Assembly: GCF_003337305.1 (NCBI RefSeq)
Contig: NZ_QPJO01000002.1
Span: 248,001 to 312,000 of the forward strand
DNA length: 64,000 bases
From: Winogradskyella arenosi
Lineage (GTDB): Bacteria; Bacteroidota; Bacteroidia; Flavobacteriales; Flavobacteriaceae
Direction of reading: 5' to 3'
Within the stretch, counting starts at the first letter, position 1. The number at the start of each line of letters is the position of its first letter. Shown here in pieces: positions 52,017-61,149 of the stretch. Both the position numbers and the translations under genes were made by a program. A model generated the notes under the pieces. That model saw nothing but the letters and a program-made list of their open reading frames with translations. It did no database searches and had not been told where the DNA came from.

Positions 52017-52100
52017 CACAAATTTTATAGGAAATGAATTATAAATTCCAGGATAAAAATGAAAGAAATGAACAAGTTTAAATTAAAAATTGATAATAAT

Positions 52101-54308
52101 TTAAACGCGGGTGACTTTGTCAATTCCGTTTATTTTTTTAAGATTATGAATTAATTTTTTAAGCATGGTCTGATTTTTAACCTGTACCGTGATCTTTCCT
52201 GTAAAGATTCCGTCATCACTAGAAAAGCTTATACTCTTCATATTAACATGCATATTTTCTGAAATGAGCCTTGTAATTTCATTCACCAATCCCATATTAT
52301 CAATACCCGATAAAATGATTTGTGAGGTGTACACTTGCTGAGAAGAATCAATCCATTTGGCCTGCATAATTCTGTAGGCGTAATTAGATTGTAAACTTAG
52401 GGCGTTAGGACAATTGGTTTTATGAACCTTTAAACCATCATTAATGGTAAGGAACCCAAACACTTTATCTCCTGGAATTGGATTACAACAATTGGCTAAG
52501 GTATAATTCAATTTCTCCTCCTCTTTACCAAATACGAGCATATCGTATTTAGAGGTAATTTCTTCCTTATGAATATCCTTAGGTACGTTAGGTTTGTATA
52601 TTTTATTTTTAAAATAACTAACAAAAGAACTGCTTCTAGAGGCAGCAAAAGCCTTTAGTTTAGGGTTGTCTATGGTGCCAATACCTACACGATAAAATAA
52701 ATCTAAAGAAGTGTTGAGCTTAAAGTAGCTTACTAATTCATTAACCGAGTTTTCATTAAGATTAATTTTAAGTTGTTTTAATTTTCGTCTTAAAATTTCT
52801 TTTCCTTCTTCTGCAATGAGCTTGGTATCTTCTTTTAATGCGGATTTAATTTTGGTTCTTGCACGGGCCGTTGTGGCGTAATCTAACCAGTTTACATTAG
52901 GTTTAGCATTATCAGAGGTCATTATTTCTACCCGATCGCCACTTTGCAATTCATGACTTAAGGGCACTAATTTACCGTTAACCTTAGCACCACGTGTTCT
53001 TAGTCCGACTTCGGTATGAATACCAAAAGCAAAATCGAGTGGTGTTGCGCCTTTAGGTAAGGATTTTAAATCGCCCTTAGGGGAGAAAACAAATATTTCT
53101 TTAGAATAAAGGTTGAGCTTAAATTGTTCTACAAAATCTACAGCATCGCCTTCATTGTTCTCTAAAGCTTCTTGCAATCTATTAATCCAAATGTCTAAGT
53201 TGTCCTCCTTAGCATCAGCATTTTTATATTTATAATGAGCAGCATAACCTTTTTCTGCAATTTCATTCATCCGCTCGCTACGGATTTGTACTTCTACCCA
53301 ACGACTTTTAGGACCTACAACGGTAATGTGTAAGGCTTCATATCCTGTAGATTTAGGAGAGGAAATCCAATCTCGTAATCGAATAGGGTTGGGGGTAAAG
53401 TGATCGGTAACGATAGAATAGATTTTCCATGCCAAGAACTTTTCATTGGCCAGATCCGATTTATAGATAATTCGAACGGCAAACTTATCATAGACTTCAT
53501 CAAAAGACACGCCTTGTTTAAGCATTTTACGTCTTATGCTGAAAATCGATTTAGGGCGTCCTTTAATCTCGTAATGAAGACCTTCAGTATTTAAGGAGTC
53601 TTCAATAACCTTAGAAAAGGCTTTGATATAGGCGTCTTGGTCTTCCTTACTATCTTCAATTTTTCCGAGGATGTCGTTGTAAACTTCAGGCTCAGTATAT
53701 TTTAAACCTAAATCTTCAAGTTCTGTTTTAATATTGTAAAGCCCAATTCTATGCGCCAATGGGGCATAGATATAAAGTGTTTCAGAAGCAATTTTAACTT
53801 GTTTATCCGACCGCATAGAATCCATGGTTTGCATGTTGTGCAAACGGTCTGCGATTTTTATAATAATAACCCTAACGTCATCATTCAGTGTTAACAACAT
53901 CTTCCTGAAATTTTCCGCTTGTAAAGACACATCCATGTCTTTTCTTAACGATGATATTTTGGTAAGTCCATCAACAATCCTAGCAACTGTTTCTCCAAAG
54001 AGTTGCTCCATATCGTCGATGGTGTATTCTGGGTTGTCTTCTACAACATCGTGAAGTAAGGCAGCGGCAATAGAAGTGGCGTCCATCCCAATTTCCTTAG
54101 CTACAATACGTGCTACGGCAATAGGGTGGAAAATATAAGCTTCCCCAGATTTACGACGTTGGTCTTTATGGGCATCGACGGCCACATCAAACGCGTGACG
54201 TATTAACTTTTTGTCGTCATCGGTTAAGGTCTGATAACTGACTTTGAGTAAATCTTTGTACGCTTTGGCGATCGCTTTATTCTCTTTTTCTATAGCTTCA
54301 TCTGTCAT
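52101..54308 (-). CDS. spoT: Bifunctional (p)ppGpp synthetase/hydrolase, RelA/SpoT family, 735 aa
   Basis: Makes and degrades the stringent-response alarmone. HD hydrolase (~35-195) is intact: YIFHPIAVARIV, AALLHDVVEDNPEYT (H-D-x-x-E-D) and KIADRLHNMQTM. Synthetase (~230-345): YEIKGRPKSIFSIRRKM, FAVRIIYKSD, STGYEALHITVVG, WVEVQIRS. TGS (~395-455; FSPKGDLKSLPKGATPLDFA), a helical/Cys-containing conserved region (NCCNPIPGDKVFGF) and a C-terminal ACT domain follow. Both activities should be present. Start: ATG at 54308 (MTDEAIEK); an in-frame TTG six codons upstream is less likely. Single gene. Confidence 0.94.
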   Translation of the reverse strand: MTDEAIEKENKAIAKAYKDLLKVSYQTLTDDDKKLIRHAFDVAVDAHKDQRRKSGEAYIFHPIAVARIVAKEIGMDATSIAAALLHDVVEDNPEYTIDDMEQLFGETVARIVDGLTKISSLRKDMDVSLQAENFRKMLLTLNDDVRVIIIKIADRLHNMQTMDSMRSDKQVKIASETLYIYAPLAHRIGLYNIKTELEDLGLKYTEPEVYNDILGKIEDSKEDQDAYIKAFSKVIEDSLNTEGLHYEIKGRPKSIFSIRRKMLKQGVSFDEVYDKFAVRIIYKSDLANEKFLAWKIYSIVTDHFTPNPIRLRDWISSPKSTGYEALHITVVGPKSRWVEVQIRSERMNEIAEKGYAAHYKYKNADAKEDNLDIWINRLQEALENNEGDAVDFVEQFKLNLYSKEIFVFSPKGDLKSLPKGATPLDFAFGIHTEVGLRTRGAKVNGKLVPLSHELQSGDRVEIMTSDNAKPNVNWLDYATTARARTKIKSALKEDTKLIAEEGKEILRRKLKQLKINLNENSVNELVSYFKLNTSLDLFYRVGIGTIDNPKLKAFAASRSSSFVSYFKNKIYKPNVPKDIHKEEITSKYDMLVFGKEEEKLNYTLANCCNPIPGDKVFGFLTINDGLKVHKTNCPNALSLQSNYAYRIMQAKWIDSSQQVYTSQIILSGIDNMGLVNEITRLISENMHVNMKSISFSSDDGIFTGKITVQVKNQTMLKKLIHNLKKINGIDKVTRV

Positions 54309-54611
54309 AAGAACTAAAATAAACAAAGTCTATGATATAAACAATGTGTTTTTTTAGAGAATTAGTGAAGTTTTTTTAAGATGAAGGTTTTAGGATTTAT
54401 ATTTTATAAATTCAATATTTAAAGGCATAACCTAATTTATTCATAATGATCTAATTGTCTAATGTGTTGATGTGCCGTTTTAGCATTTATATAGGTTTTA
54501 CGGGTTGATTAGAACTATGACAGTTTTTTATGAAGATTTTAAAAAATAAAAAAGGCTATAAAACCGTGAAAGTAATACGGTGTTATAGCCTTTGTCTTGT
54601 TTTTAGCTTTG
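54309..54611. other. Intergenic region between spoT and the efflux operon
   Basis: 303 bp between the spoT start and the stop of the TolC-like gene. It holds the efflux-operon terminator (54541-54593) and presumably the spoT promoter, but I found no convincing TAnnTTTG at the usual distance. No RNA gene seen. Confidence 0.5.
54541..54593 (-). terminator. Terminator of the tetR-RND-TolC operon
   Basis: An 11-bp outer stem AAAGGCTATAA / TTATAGCCTTT (54551-54561 with 54583-54593) extends into an inner ACCGT / ACGGT stem. On the minus strand a T-rich run follows immediately. Confidence 0.88.
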
Positions 54612-55940
54612 TTATTTGTCTAAAGCCGGAATCTCTATTTGATTAATACTGTATAAATAGGTGGCTTCTTTTTGTTTAAAGTTGGCAATGGCATTTACTA
54701 AACCGGCTTCAGCTTCTTCTTTAGCTTGTCTGGCGTCTAATAAATCCGATAAATTATTTAAACCGTTGTTGTAGTTATCGCGTTGGGCTTCTAAATTTTC
54801 GGTAGCAAAATCGAGCTTATCTGTAGCAACCAGGATACGTTTATTGGCGGTTTGCAAATCGTACCAATTTTTAGTTATGTATTTGGTTAATTGGTCTTCT
54901 ACATCTAATAAATTATTTTTAGCAATTTTTAAATCCACTTCTTTTTGGTGAATTCGTTTTTTTTCTTTGCCCCAAAATGCCGAAATAGGAATGGATACCG
55001 TTCCAAAAGCAATAGGTTGAAAATCCATGTTAAAAGCATTGTTAAAGGTGCCCACTTTTGCAGCATTAATACCTACTGCAACTTGCGGTAATAAATTAGA
55101 TTTTTCGTTTTTTACTTCTAATTGTGCAGCATTCACTTGCTTTTCTGATAACTGATAGAGGTTGTTGCCTGCTAAATCTATATTTAAATTGTCGCTTAAA
55201 ATTGAAGCCGAAAAATTGTCTTTCGTTATCGTACTCGTAGCCACCATTGTGGTATCGAATGGCATGCCAACATACAGTGCTAAATCTAAAAGTGCAATTT
55301 TTCTTAAATTAGAAAGTTCTAGTTCGTTCGCCAGAATATTACTTTTTTCAACCTTTACTTGTAACAGTTGACTTTTGGAAATGAGTCCTGCGTCTAATAA
55401 ATCTTGTTGCTGTTTTAAAAGTTCATTGACATAGGTTTTTCCGGCAGTGAGTACTTTTTGTTGCTCTTGTATTTGTATTAGTTGCCAAAATTTTAATTCG
55501 GTAGTAAGCATAACGGAATCAACGGCTGTTTCATGACCAATTTTTCTGGCTTCCAGTTGTAATTCGGCAAGCGCGTTACCAATTCTAACTTTTCCACCAG
55601 CATAAACCGCTTGTGTTGCTGTAGCACTTACGGCATATAAATTTTCTATGCCATTTGGTAAATAAGTTGGAATTTCGGGAACCAAATAATCAAATGCCTG
55701 AACGGCAAAGGCGCTTGCGGATACTTCTGGAAAATAGTTGTGAAACGCTTCTTGTTTTACAAATTCGGCTCTTTTTATTAAAAGCGAATCATTTTTAATA
55801 CTTCTGCTATATTGAAGCGCTTTCTTTTTTAAATCCTCTAATTTTAATTCTTTTTCTTGTGCATTTGTAGTGGTGATGCTCAACAAGAAAATAAGAAAAA
55901 AGCTCGCTGTGAAATATGCTGATTTATAGGTGTTCATCAT
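54612..55940 (-). CDS. TolC family outer-membrane efflux protein, 442 aa
   Basis: Outer-membrane channel of a tripartite RND pump. Signal peptide 1-~27 (LLSITTTNAQ), then two OEP repeats of long amphipathic helices and beta-strands: LKKKALQYSRSIKNDSLLIK, YAVSATATQAVYAGGKVRIG, LLDAGLISKSQLLQVKVEKS, FGTVSIPISAFWGKEKKRIH, NYNNGLNNLSDLLDARQAKE. The last contains the N-G-x-x-x-x-x-D-L-L-D repeat end typical of TolC proteins. I start at the ATG at 55940 (MMNTYKSAYF), 4 bp after the RND stop. An in-frame extension to 56018 would overlap the RND gene and lacks a signal peptide. Last gene of the operon. Confidence 0.9.
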   Translation of the reverse strand: MMNTYKSAYFTASFFLIFLLSITTTNAQEKELKLEDLKKKALQYSRSIKNDSLLIKRAEFVKQEAFHNYFPEVSASAFAVQAFDYLVPEIPTYLPNGIENLYAVSATATQAVYAGGKVRIGNALAELQLEARKIGHETAVDSVMLTTELKFWQLIQIQEQQKVLTAGKTYVNELLKQQQDLLDAGLISKSQLLQVKVEKSNILANELELSNLRKIALLDLALYVGMPFDTTMVATSTITKDNFSASILSDNLNIDLAGNNLYQLSEKQVNAAQLEVKNEKSNLLPQVAVGINAAKVGTFNNAFNMDFQPIAFGTVSIPISAFWGKEKKRIHQKEVDLKIAKNNLLDVEDQLTKYITKNWYDLQTANKRILVATDKLDFATENLEAQRDNYNNGLNNLSDLLDARQAKEEAEAGLVNAIANFKQKEATYLYSINQIEIPALDK

Positions 55941-55944
55941 GATT

Positions 55945-58900
55945 TTAAATGTTTTGATCTTGTTCTGTTTTGTCTTCGTCTGCTCTAAAAAATAACCAAT
56001 ACAAAATCGGTAAGACATAAAGGGTTAATACCATTGAAACTAGTAATCCAAATGCAATTACGGTACCCAAAGGTCCCCAAAGACTAGAGCGACTAATAAT
56101 CATTGGTGTGACCCCTACAGCTGCTGCAGCCGAAGTTAAAAATATAGGACGCATTCTACGCTCTGCCGATAAAATGGCAGCTTCTCTAAATGTTTTACCA
56201 TGGTGGCGATGAAGCTCATCGGCATAGTCTATTAAAATAATACCATTTCTTACTACAATTCCACATAGGGCTAAAATGCCTAAGAACGATGTAAATCCAA
56301 ATGGATATTGCATTAAAAGAAGTCCAAGTGCCGCACCTAAAATACTTAAGGGCATAGTTATAAAGCTTAAAACCGCATGCTTAAACGATTTAAAATGCCA
56401 AATAAGAATCAACACAATTAAAACAACACTGACTAATAAAGAAATTCCCATAGGTAAAAGGTTTTCCTGAGCCATTTCAAACTCACCACCATAATCTACC
56501 TTAATGTGTTCGGGTATATGGAGCTCTTCTAATTTTGGTTTAATTTTTTCTAAAACAACATTGGCAACTGCTCCTTTTTCAATATCGACTCTTACGGTTA
56601 AACAACGCATACCGTTTTGCCTAACAATACGCTCTTGTCCCCAATTGGCTTTAATTTCTGCTACTTGATTTAAAGGAATGTTTTTGCCTGTAGACGGTAC
56701 AATTATGGAAAGTTGGTTGAGTGCCGATATGGTTTCGGTTTTATCCGTATTAGACTTTACTTTTACGTTTATGGCATAATTGGCATCATAAATTTGTGTG
56801 GCCAATAAGCCCTCAGTATGCATTGCAATGGTGTTGGCAACATCTTGCTTAGTTAAACCCGCTTGGGCCAGTTGTTGTTCTTTTAGTTTAATACCAACTT
56901 TGTTATAAACCTCGCCAAAATCTGTTCTAGACCAAATGGTTTGTGGAGTTTGTCGGGCTAAGTTTATAATAGAATCGCCATAGGCTTTAATTTCAGCAAT
57001 ATTATCACCATATAATTTAATTTCTATAGGTGCAGGTTTCCCCACCATGTTTAATTGCTTCATTCGTAAATACGCATTCGGAAACAGGTTGGCGTATTTT
57101 TGGTCGTAATCTCTTAATACGTCTTCGGTGGCATCATCAGAAGTGGTTGTTACTAGAATTTGTGCATAGTTTTTTGTCGGTAAATTAGGCGCGTAAACCA
57201 TGTGGAATCTTGGGGAACTTTCGCCGATAAAACTGGTGTAGTTGACCACGCGGTCATCATTTGCTAAGATCTTTTCAAATTCGTTGACAACCTTAGCGGT
57301 TTCTTCTAAATTGCTCGATTTGTTTAGATTAACTTCTACTGCAAATTGATTTCTTTCTACTATTGGGAATAACTCCTGACTAACATTTGAAAATAAAAAT
57401 AAACCTAAAACAATAGAAGTCACACCGGCTATAACTGTAATACGGTAATGTTTCATAGCGCTGTTTACGCTGTTGTTAAAGAAGTTTTGAATGCGGTCTA
57501 GCATCGATTTTTTGTGTTCTTCCCCTTCTTTTTTACCTGATTGAAGTCCTTTTTTAATAAAAACCGTGTTTAGATGCGGTACCAACAAAACAGAAATGGT
57601 TAACGATAAGAATAAGGCTATAGATATAGTCCATGGAAACGTACTTAAAAAGTCTTTTGCTGTACCACTCATAAAAAACATCAGTGGGAAAAAGGTGGCC
57701 GAAATCGCTAGGGTAGCGGTGAATACAGACGGAAATAATTCCGTGGCACTTTCTAAAGCGGCTTTCCAGCGGGATTTACCTTCGTCTAGTTTTTCAATAT
57801 AATTGTCAATCACCACAATAGGGTCGTCTACCACAATACCTAAAACCACAATTAAAGCAGCTAGCGTTACCGTGTTTAACTCCATGTTTAATAAATACAT
57901 CACGGCCAACGTAGAGGCAATGGTAATAGGAATAGTTGCTGCAGCTAGTGACGCTACACGGAACGGTAGTAACAACATACATACCAATATAACGCCCATA
58001 AGAGCATAGCCAAACTCTTTCATAAAATGCGCTATCGAATGATTTACAGCTTCCGGTTGGTCCGCAATAACATTGATGTTAATGTCTTGTGGTAAGTTTT
58101 CTTTTAATTGTGCTATATGTTCTTCAATTTCGTCGCCGAACTGAACAATATTGTTGCCTTTGGCCATTTCTAAAGTAATGATAATACTTCTAGTGCCATT
58201 ACTTCGAATGTAAGAATCTGGGTCGTTATACTCGCGCTTTACTTCAGCAATATCGCTAACACGAATCACGTTTCCGTTGCCATCTGACCTAATAATATGT
58301 TGGGAAATATCTGCAATATTATTAAATGAAGGATTAATATGAATAGGATAATCTATGGTTTCCGATTCTAAATCGCCTGCAGCATTAATAGCACCTTGGG
58401 CATTTAAACTTTGCATTAACATGCCTGGACTTATGGCATATTCAGCGAGTTTGTTTTGGTCTACGTAGACTGCGATTTCTTCATTTATACTTCCGGAATA
58501 GCTGATTTTAGCCATTTCTTCTATGCCACGTAAATCGTCTATAATTTCTTCGGCATGCAGTTGTAAATCTTTATACGGTCTGTCTTTAGACTCTACCGTT
58601 AAAATCATGGCAGCAGTGTTTCCAAAATCGCTATTTACTATAACACCTCTAACTTCTGGTGGCAAGGATGTTTGCTGAAAAACAAATAAATCGTTTTTTA
58701 ATCTGTTCCAGAATTGTTGTGTTTCATCTTTATCAATTCGACTTGCAATTTCAACATAAACATAACTCATCCCTTCTTGCGAATACGAGTACGTTTTTGC
58801 TTTGTCTATTTCATTAAAGCTAAATAAATATTCTTCTAATTTTGAGGTAAGTTGCGCTTCAACTTCTTCTGCACTTGCGCCAGGATAAACACCTACCACA

Positions 58901-59049
58901 AGACCCGTACGTATGGTGAAATCTGGAAACTCGTTCCTAGACATGTTAACGAGGCCTAGAATACCAATACAAAAAAACACCACAGCGAGCGCTACAGGGA
59001 AGGCGGTGTTTTTCATTCCCCATTCAATAAGTGAACCTTTCTGTTTCAT
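55945..59049 (-). CDS. RND efflux transporter permease subunit, 1034 aa
   Basis: AcrB/MexB-superfamily proton-driven pump in the inner membrane, about twelve helices. N-terminal helix FPVALAVVFFCIGILGLVNM, periplasmic porter domain (~40-330), the proton-relay helix LGIVVDDPIVVIDNYIEKLD with paired Asp (~403-422), second porter half (~560-860), and the C-terminal helices (SFLGILALCGIVVRNGIILI, SAAAAVGVTPMIIS). Length is right for the HAE/heavy-metal superfamily. The D-D rather than the D-x-x-x-E heavy-metal signature suggests organic substrates (inference). The gene starts 3 bp after the adaptor gene. Confidence 0.93.
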   Translation of the reverse strand: MKQKGSLIEWGMKNTAFPVALAVVFFCIGILGLVNMSRNEFPDFTIRTGLVVGVYPGASAEEVEAQLTSKLEEYLFSFNEIDKAKTYSYSQEGMSYVYVEIASRIDKDETQQFWNRLKNDLFVFQQTSLPPEVRGVIVNSDFGNTAAMILTVESKDRPYKDLQLHAEEIIDDLRGIEEMAKISYSGSINEEIAVYVDQNKLAEYAISPGMLMQSLNAQGAINAAGDLESETIDYPIHINPSFNNIADISQHIIRSDGNGNVIRVSDIAEVKREYNDPDSYIRSNGTRSIIITLEMAKGNNIVQFGDEIEEHIAQLKENLPQDININVIADQPEAVNHSIAHFMKEFGYALMGVILVCMLLLPFRVASLAAATIPITIASTLAVMYLLNMELNTVTLAALIVVLGIVVDDPIVVIDNYIEKLDEGKSRWKAALESATELFPSVFTATLAISATFFPLMFFMSGTAKDFLSTFPWTISIALFLSLTISVLLVPHLNTVFIKKGLQSGKKEGEEHKKSMLDRIQNFFNNSVNSAMKHYRITVIAGVTSIVLGLFLFSNVSQELFPIVERNQFAVEVNLNKSSNLEETAKVVNEFEKILANDDRVVNYTSFIGESSPRFHMVYAPNLPTKNYAQILVTTTSDDATEDVLRDYDQKYANLFPNAYLRMKQLNMVGKPAPIEIKLYGDNIAEIKAYGDSIINLARQTPQTIWSRTDFGEVYNKVGIKLKEQQLAQAGLTKQDVANTIAMHTEGLLATQIYDANYAINVKVKSNTDKTETISALNQLSIIVPSTGKNIPLNQVAEIKANWGQERIVRQNGMRCLTVRVDIEKGAVANVVLEKIKPKLEELHIPEHIKVDYGGEFEMAQENLLPMGISLLVSVVLIVLILIWHFKSFKHAVLSFITMPLSILGAALGLLLMQYPFGFTSFLGILALCGIVVRNGIILIDYADELHRHHGKTFREAAILSAERRMRPIFLTSAAAAVGVTPMIISRSSLWGPLGTVIAFGLLVSMVLTLYVLPILYWLFFRADEDKTEQDQNI

Positions 59050-59052
59050 GTT

Positions 59053-60099
59053 TTATTGCATTAAAATTTTAACGGGTGTATTGTTGGTTAATTTGTGATA
59101 ACCAGAAATAATGACTTTATCGCCCTTAGTAAGGCCGCTTTTTATTTCAATACCATCGTTATAAAGTTTACCAATTTCTACTATTTTGCGTTGTGCCTTA
59201 TTATTTTTGGTATTTACAACATATACAAAGTTTTGCCCTTCGTTGGTTAAGGAAACCACATCTACAGGAAGTTTAAAATTCTGTGTTGTGGCTTTGTTTG
59301 CAGTGTTTTCTATAACATTAGTACAGGTCATTCCTGGTTTTAAAAGGAAGTCAGGATTATTTACAGTTATTTTAGCGGTATAAACAGGAGTTCGACTTTC
59401 AGATTGTACGGCGATTTCGGTTAAGGTTCCAGAAAATGTTTGGTTTAAAGTGGGAACGTAAATACTAGCTTCGCTACCTGTTTTATAGTGATTGACTTCT
59501 TGGTCTGATAATGAAATGATGGCCTGTACGTTACTTAAATCTATCAATTCTACAACCGGCATTCCTGGAGAAGCCACATGGCCAGATTCCATAAATTTAT
59601 GGCTAATGTACCCGTTAAAAGGTGCCGTTAAGTTGGTATGGTTTAAATTTTTGCTCGCCGCATTTAAGGCCGATTGGGCTTGTTCGTAATTCGATTTTGC
59701 TTCAAGCATTCTTATTTCCGCAATACTCCCTTTTTGAAACACATTATTTATTCTTTCAAAATTTTCTTTAGCAAGATTGACCTGTGCTTTGTTAGCGTTA
59801 AACTGTGCTTGGTATAGAGAAGGATCTATAGCCGCGATAAGCTGTCCTTTTTTTACATAATCGCCCAAACTAACCGGTAATTCTGTAATATCTCCGGCCA
59901 CTTGAAAACTAATATTTGTAGTTTTAATAGGTTTAATAATCCCTGGGAATTTTTCTGACCGACCATCAACACCATTATTTTGTGTGATATTTAAAACCTT
60001 GACGGCAATAGGGGTAATTGATTTCTCTGTTTTCTTTTCTCCACAAGAAACTATAATCAGCCCTAAGAGAATGCTGTATAAAAAATGTTTATTCATCAT
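59053..60099 (-). CDS. RND efflux periplasmic adaptor (membrane-fusion) lipoprotein, 348 aa
   Basis: Links the RND pump to the TolC channel. Lipoprotein signal with lipobox LIIVSCGEKK (Cys19). Barrel-sandwich half-motifs GDITELPVSLGDYVKKGQLI (~71-90) and NLTAPFNGYISHKFMESGHV (~153-172), flanking an alpha-helical hairpin (~100-145), then beta-barrel YTAKITVNNPDFLLKPGMTC and a membrane-proximal domain ending GLTKGDKVIISGYHKLTNN. Length is normal for the HlyD/AcrA family. Two adjacent ATGs (60099, 60096) could start it. It lies 6 bp after the tetR gene. Confidence 0.92.
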   Translation of the reverse strand: MMNKHFLYSILLGLIIVSCGEKKTEKSITPIAVKVLNITQNNGVDGRSEKFPGIIKPIKTTNISFQVAGDITELPVSLGDYVKKGQLIAAIDPSLYQAQFNANKAQVNLAKENFERINNVFQKGSIAEIRMLEAKSNYEQAQSALNAASKNLNHTNLTAPFNGYISHKFMESGHVASPGMPVVELIDLSNVQAIISLSDQEVNHYKTGSEASIYVPTLNQTFSGTLTEIAVQSESRTPVYTAKITVNNPDFLLKPGMTCTNVIENTANKATTQNFKLPVDVVSLTNEGQNFVYVVNTKNNKAQRKIVEIGKLYNDGIEIKSGLTKGDKVIISGYHKLTNNTPVKILMQ

Positions 60100-60105
60100 T
60101 TTTGT

Positions 60106-60708
60106 TTATTTGGTTTTTAAGGATTTGATGAGAAGATTATTAATCCAGTTTATTTTAGTAAGTATGTCGCCTTTAAAGGTTTCATAAATGAAAAATTCCT
60201 TTTTAGTGTTATCAATAGTATTGACAATAATGGTGGCTAAGAAATTGATATGTTCCTTATCGAGGGTTTCTATTTCTTTGTTTTGAATAGCCCATGTAAG
60301 ACAGTCTTTTATTATGTCTATGTCTTGCTCACGTAGTTTAACCACTATGGAAGAAATAAAATCTTCACCTTGTTTTAAATCATTGAGGATGATTTTATAG
60401 GTTTCTAATGCGTTTTCTAAGTGAATTATATTCTCCTTGGCGTAAATAGACAGATTTTTATCTATTGTGTTTTGGTCTGAGAGCTTTAATTCGCAATTAG
60501 TGATAAGTGGTTTGTGAAAGTCAAACATAAAAGCTTTAAAAACATCCTCTTTGTTTTTGTAATAATAATAAAGGGTGCTTCTCCCTTTTCCGCTAGCTTC
60601 TGCTATAAGTCCCATATTCGCTTTATTATAACCGTAGGTCTTAAAGACAGTTTTAGCCGCTTCAATGATTTGGTTTTTCACAAATTCGTCTTTGCTAGAA
60701 TTCGACAT
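60106..60708 (-). CDS. TetR/AcrR family transcriptional regulator, 200 aa
   Basis: The N-terminal helix-turn-helix is typical: IIEAAKTVFKTYGYNKANMG (~13-32), LIAEASGKGRSTLYYYYKNK (~33-52), EDVFKAFMFDF. The C-terminal ~140 residues form the ligand-binding helical domain with no recognisable specificity. First gene of the efflux operon, transcribed with the adaptor, pump and channel, so it very probably represses its own promoter and releases it when a toxic compound is bound. A palindrome over the -7 box (60728-60758) is the likely operator. Confidence 0.9.
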   Translation of the reverse strand: MSNSSKDEFVKNQIIEAAKTVFKTYGYNKANMGLIAEASGKGRSTLYYYYKNKEDVFKAFMFDFHKPLITNCELKLSDQNTIDKNLSIYAKENIIHLENALETYKIILNDLKQGEDFISSIVVKLREQDIDIIKDCLTWAIQNKEIETLDKEHINFLATIIVNTIDNTKKEFFIYETFKGDILTKINWINNLLIKSLKTK

Positions 60709-60727
60709 TTCTTTGCTATTTGTTTGT

Positions 60728-60758
60728 TTTTCGACAAAATTATAAAAAATGTCTAAAA
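60728..60758 (-). promoter_or_regulatory. Efflux operon -7 element within a palindromic operator
   Basis: An imperfect inverted repeat TTTTCGACA (60728-60736) / TGTCTAAAA (60750-60758), 8 of 9 bases matching, spaced by 13 bp. It overlaps the minus-strand -7 element TAATTTTG (60742-60735), 27 bases before the tetR ATG. Placement over the promoter is that expected of an autorepressor site; binding is inference. Confidence 0.5.
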
Positions 60759-60963
60759 TTAAAGCAGGAAAATTTTTTTTAACATAAACTTAAACCATAG
60801 GTCAACTAATATCAGTGGGGTTAAAAGCTTGTTGAGCTTCGCGTTAGCTTTATGACGGATTTAAATCTAAGGACTCTAAATGTCAATACTAGTAATGTGC
60901 GGGTATCTATGCTAGAAGTTTTGGTGAAGGCATCCTTTTTATAAATTGAATAGAATTTGGTGT

Positions 60964-60993
60964 AAACATAAGGGGGAGTGATCGCTTATGTTT
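60964..60993. repeat. Short inverted repeat of unknown role
   Basis: AAACATAAG (60964-60972) and CTTATGTTT (60985-60993), a perfect 9-bp pair around 12 bases. It ends in a short T run on the plus strand, so a weak terminator or an operator are both possible. Confidence 0.35.
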
Positions 60994-61099
60994 TCAAGCA
61001 AGACCAGTTTTAATGGCGAATTCAGATTTATAAATGAAACCCTAAAGACGCTTCCTTTTTTAAGGAGTTACGAGGGGGTATTACACCTATAAATACAAC

Positions 61100-61124
61100 A
61101 AAACCCGCAATACATGCAGGTTTT
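61100..61124 (-). terminator. Terminator of the SDR gene
   Basis: AAAACCTGC / GCGGGTTTT on the minus strand (61124-61116 with 61108-61100), 9 bp with one G-T pair and a 7-nt loop, is followed by T-rich sequence. It lies 26 bases past the stop. Confidence 0.65.
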
Positions 61125-61149
61125 CTGAAGTTGTTATGTAAAAAAAGTC

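Larger units (their letters stand above)
60709..61149. other. 441-bp region between the SDR gene and the efflux operon
   Basis: Contains the tetR promoter/operator (60728-60758), a 9-bp inverted repeat (60964-60993) and the SDR terminator (61100-61124). No gene or RNA was recognised in the remaining ~300 bases. Confidence 0.5.

Noticed and set aside
55941..56018. 26-residue N-terminal extension of the TolC-like protein
   Set aside because: It would overlap the RND gene and place a Lys/Gln-rich stretch before the signal peptide.
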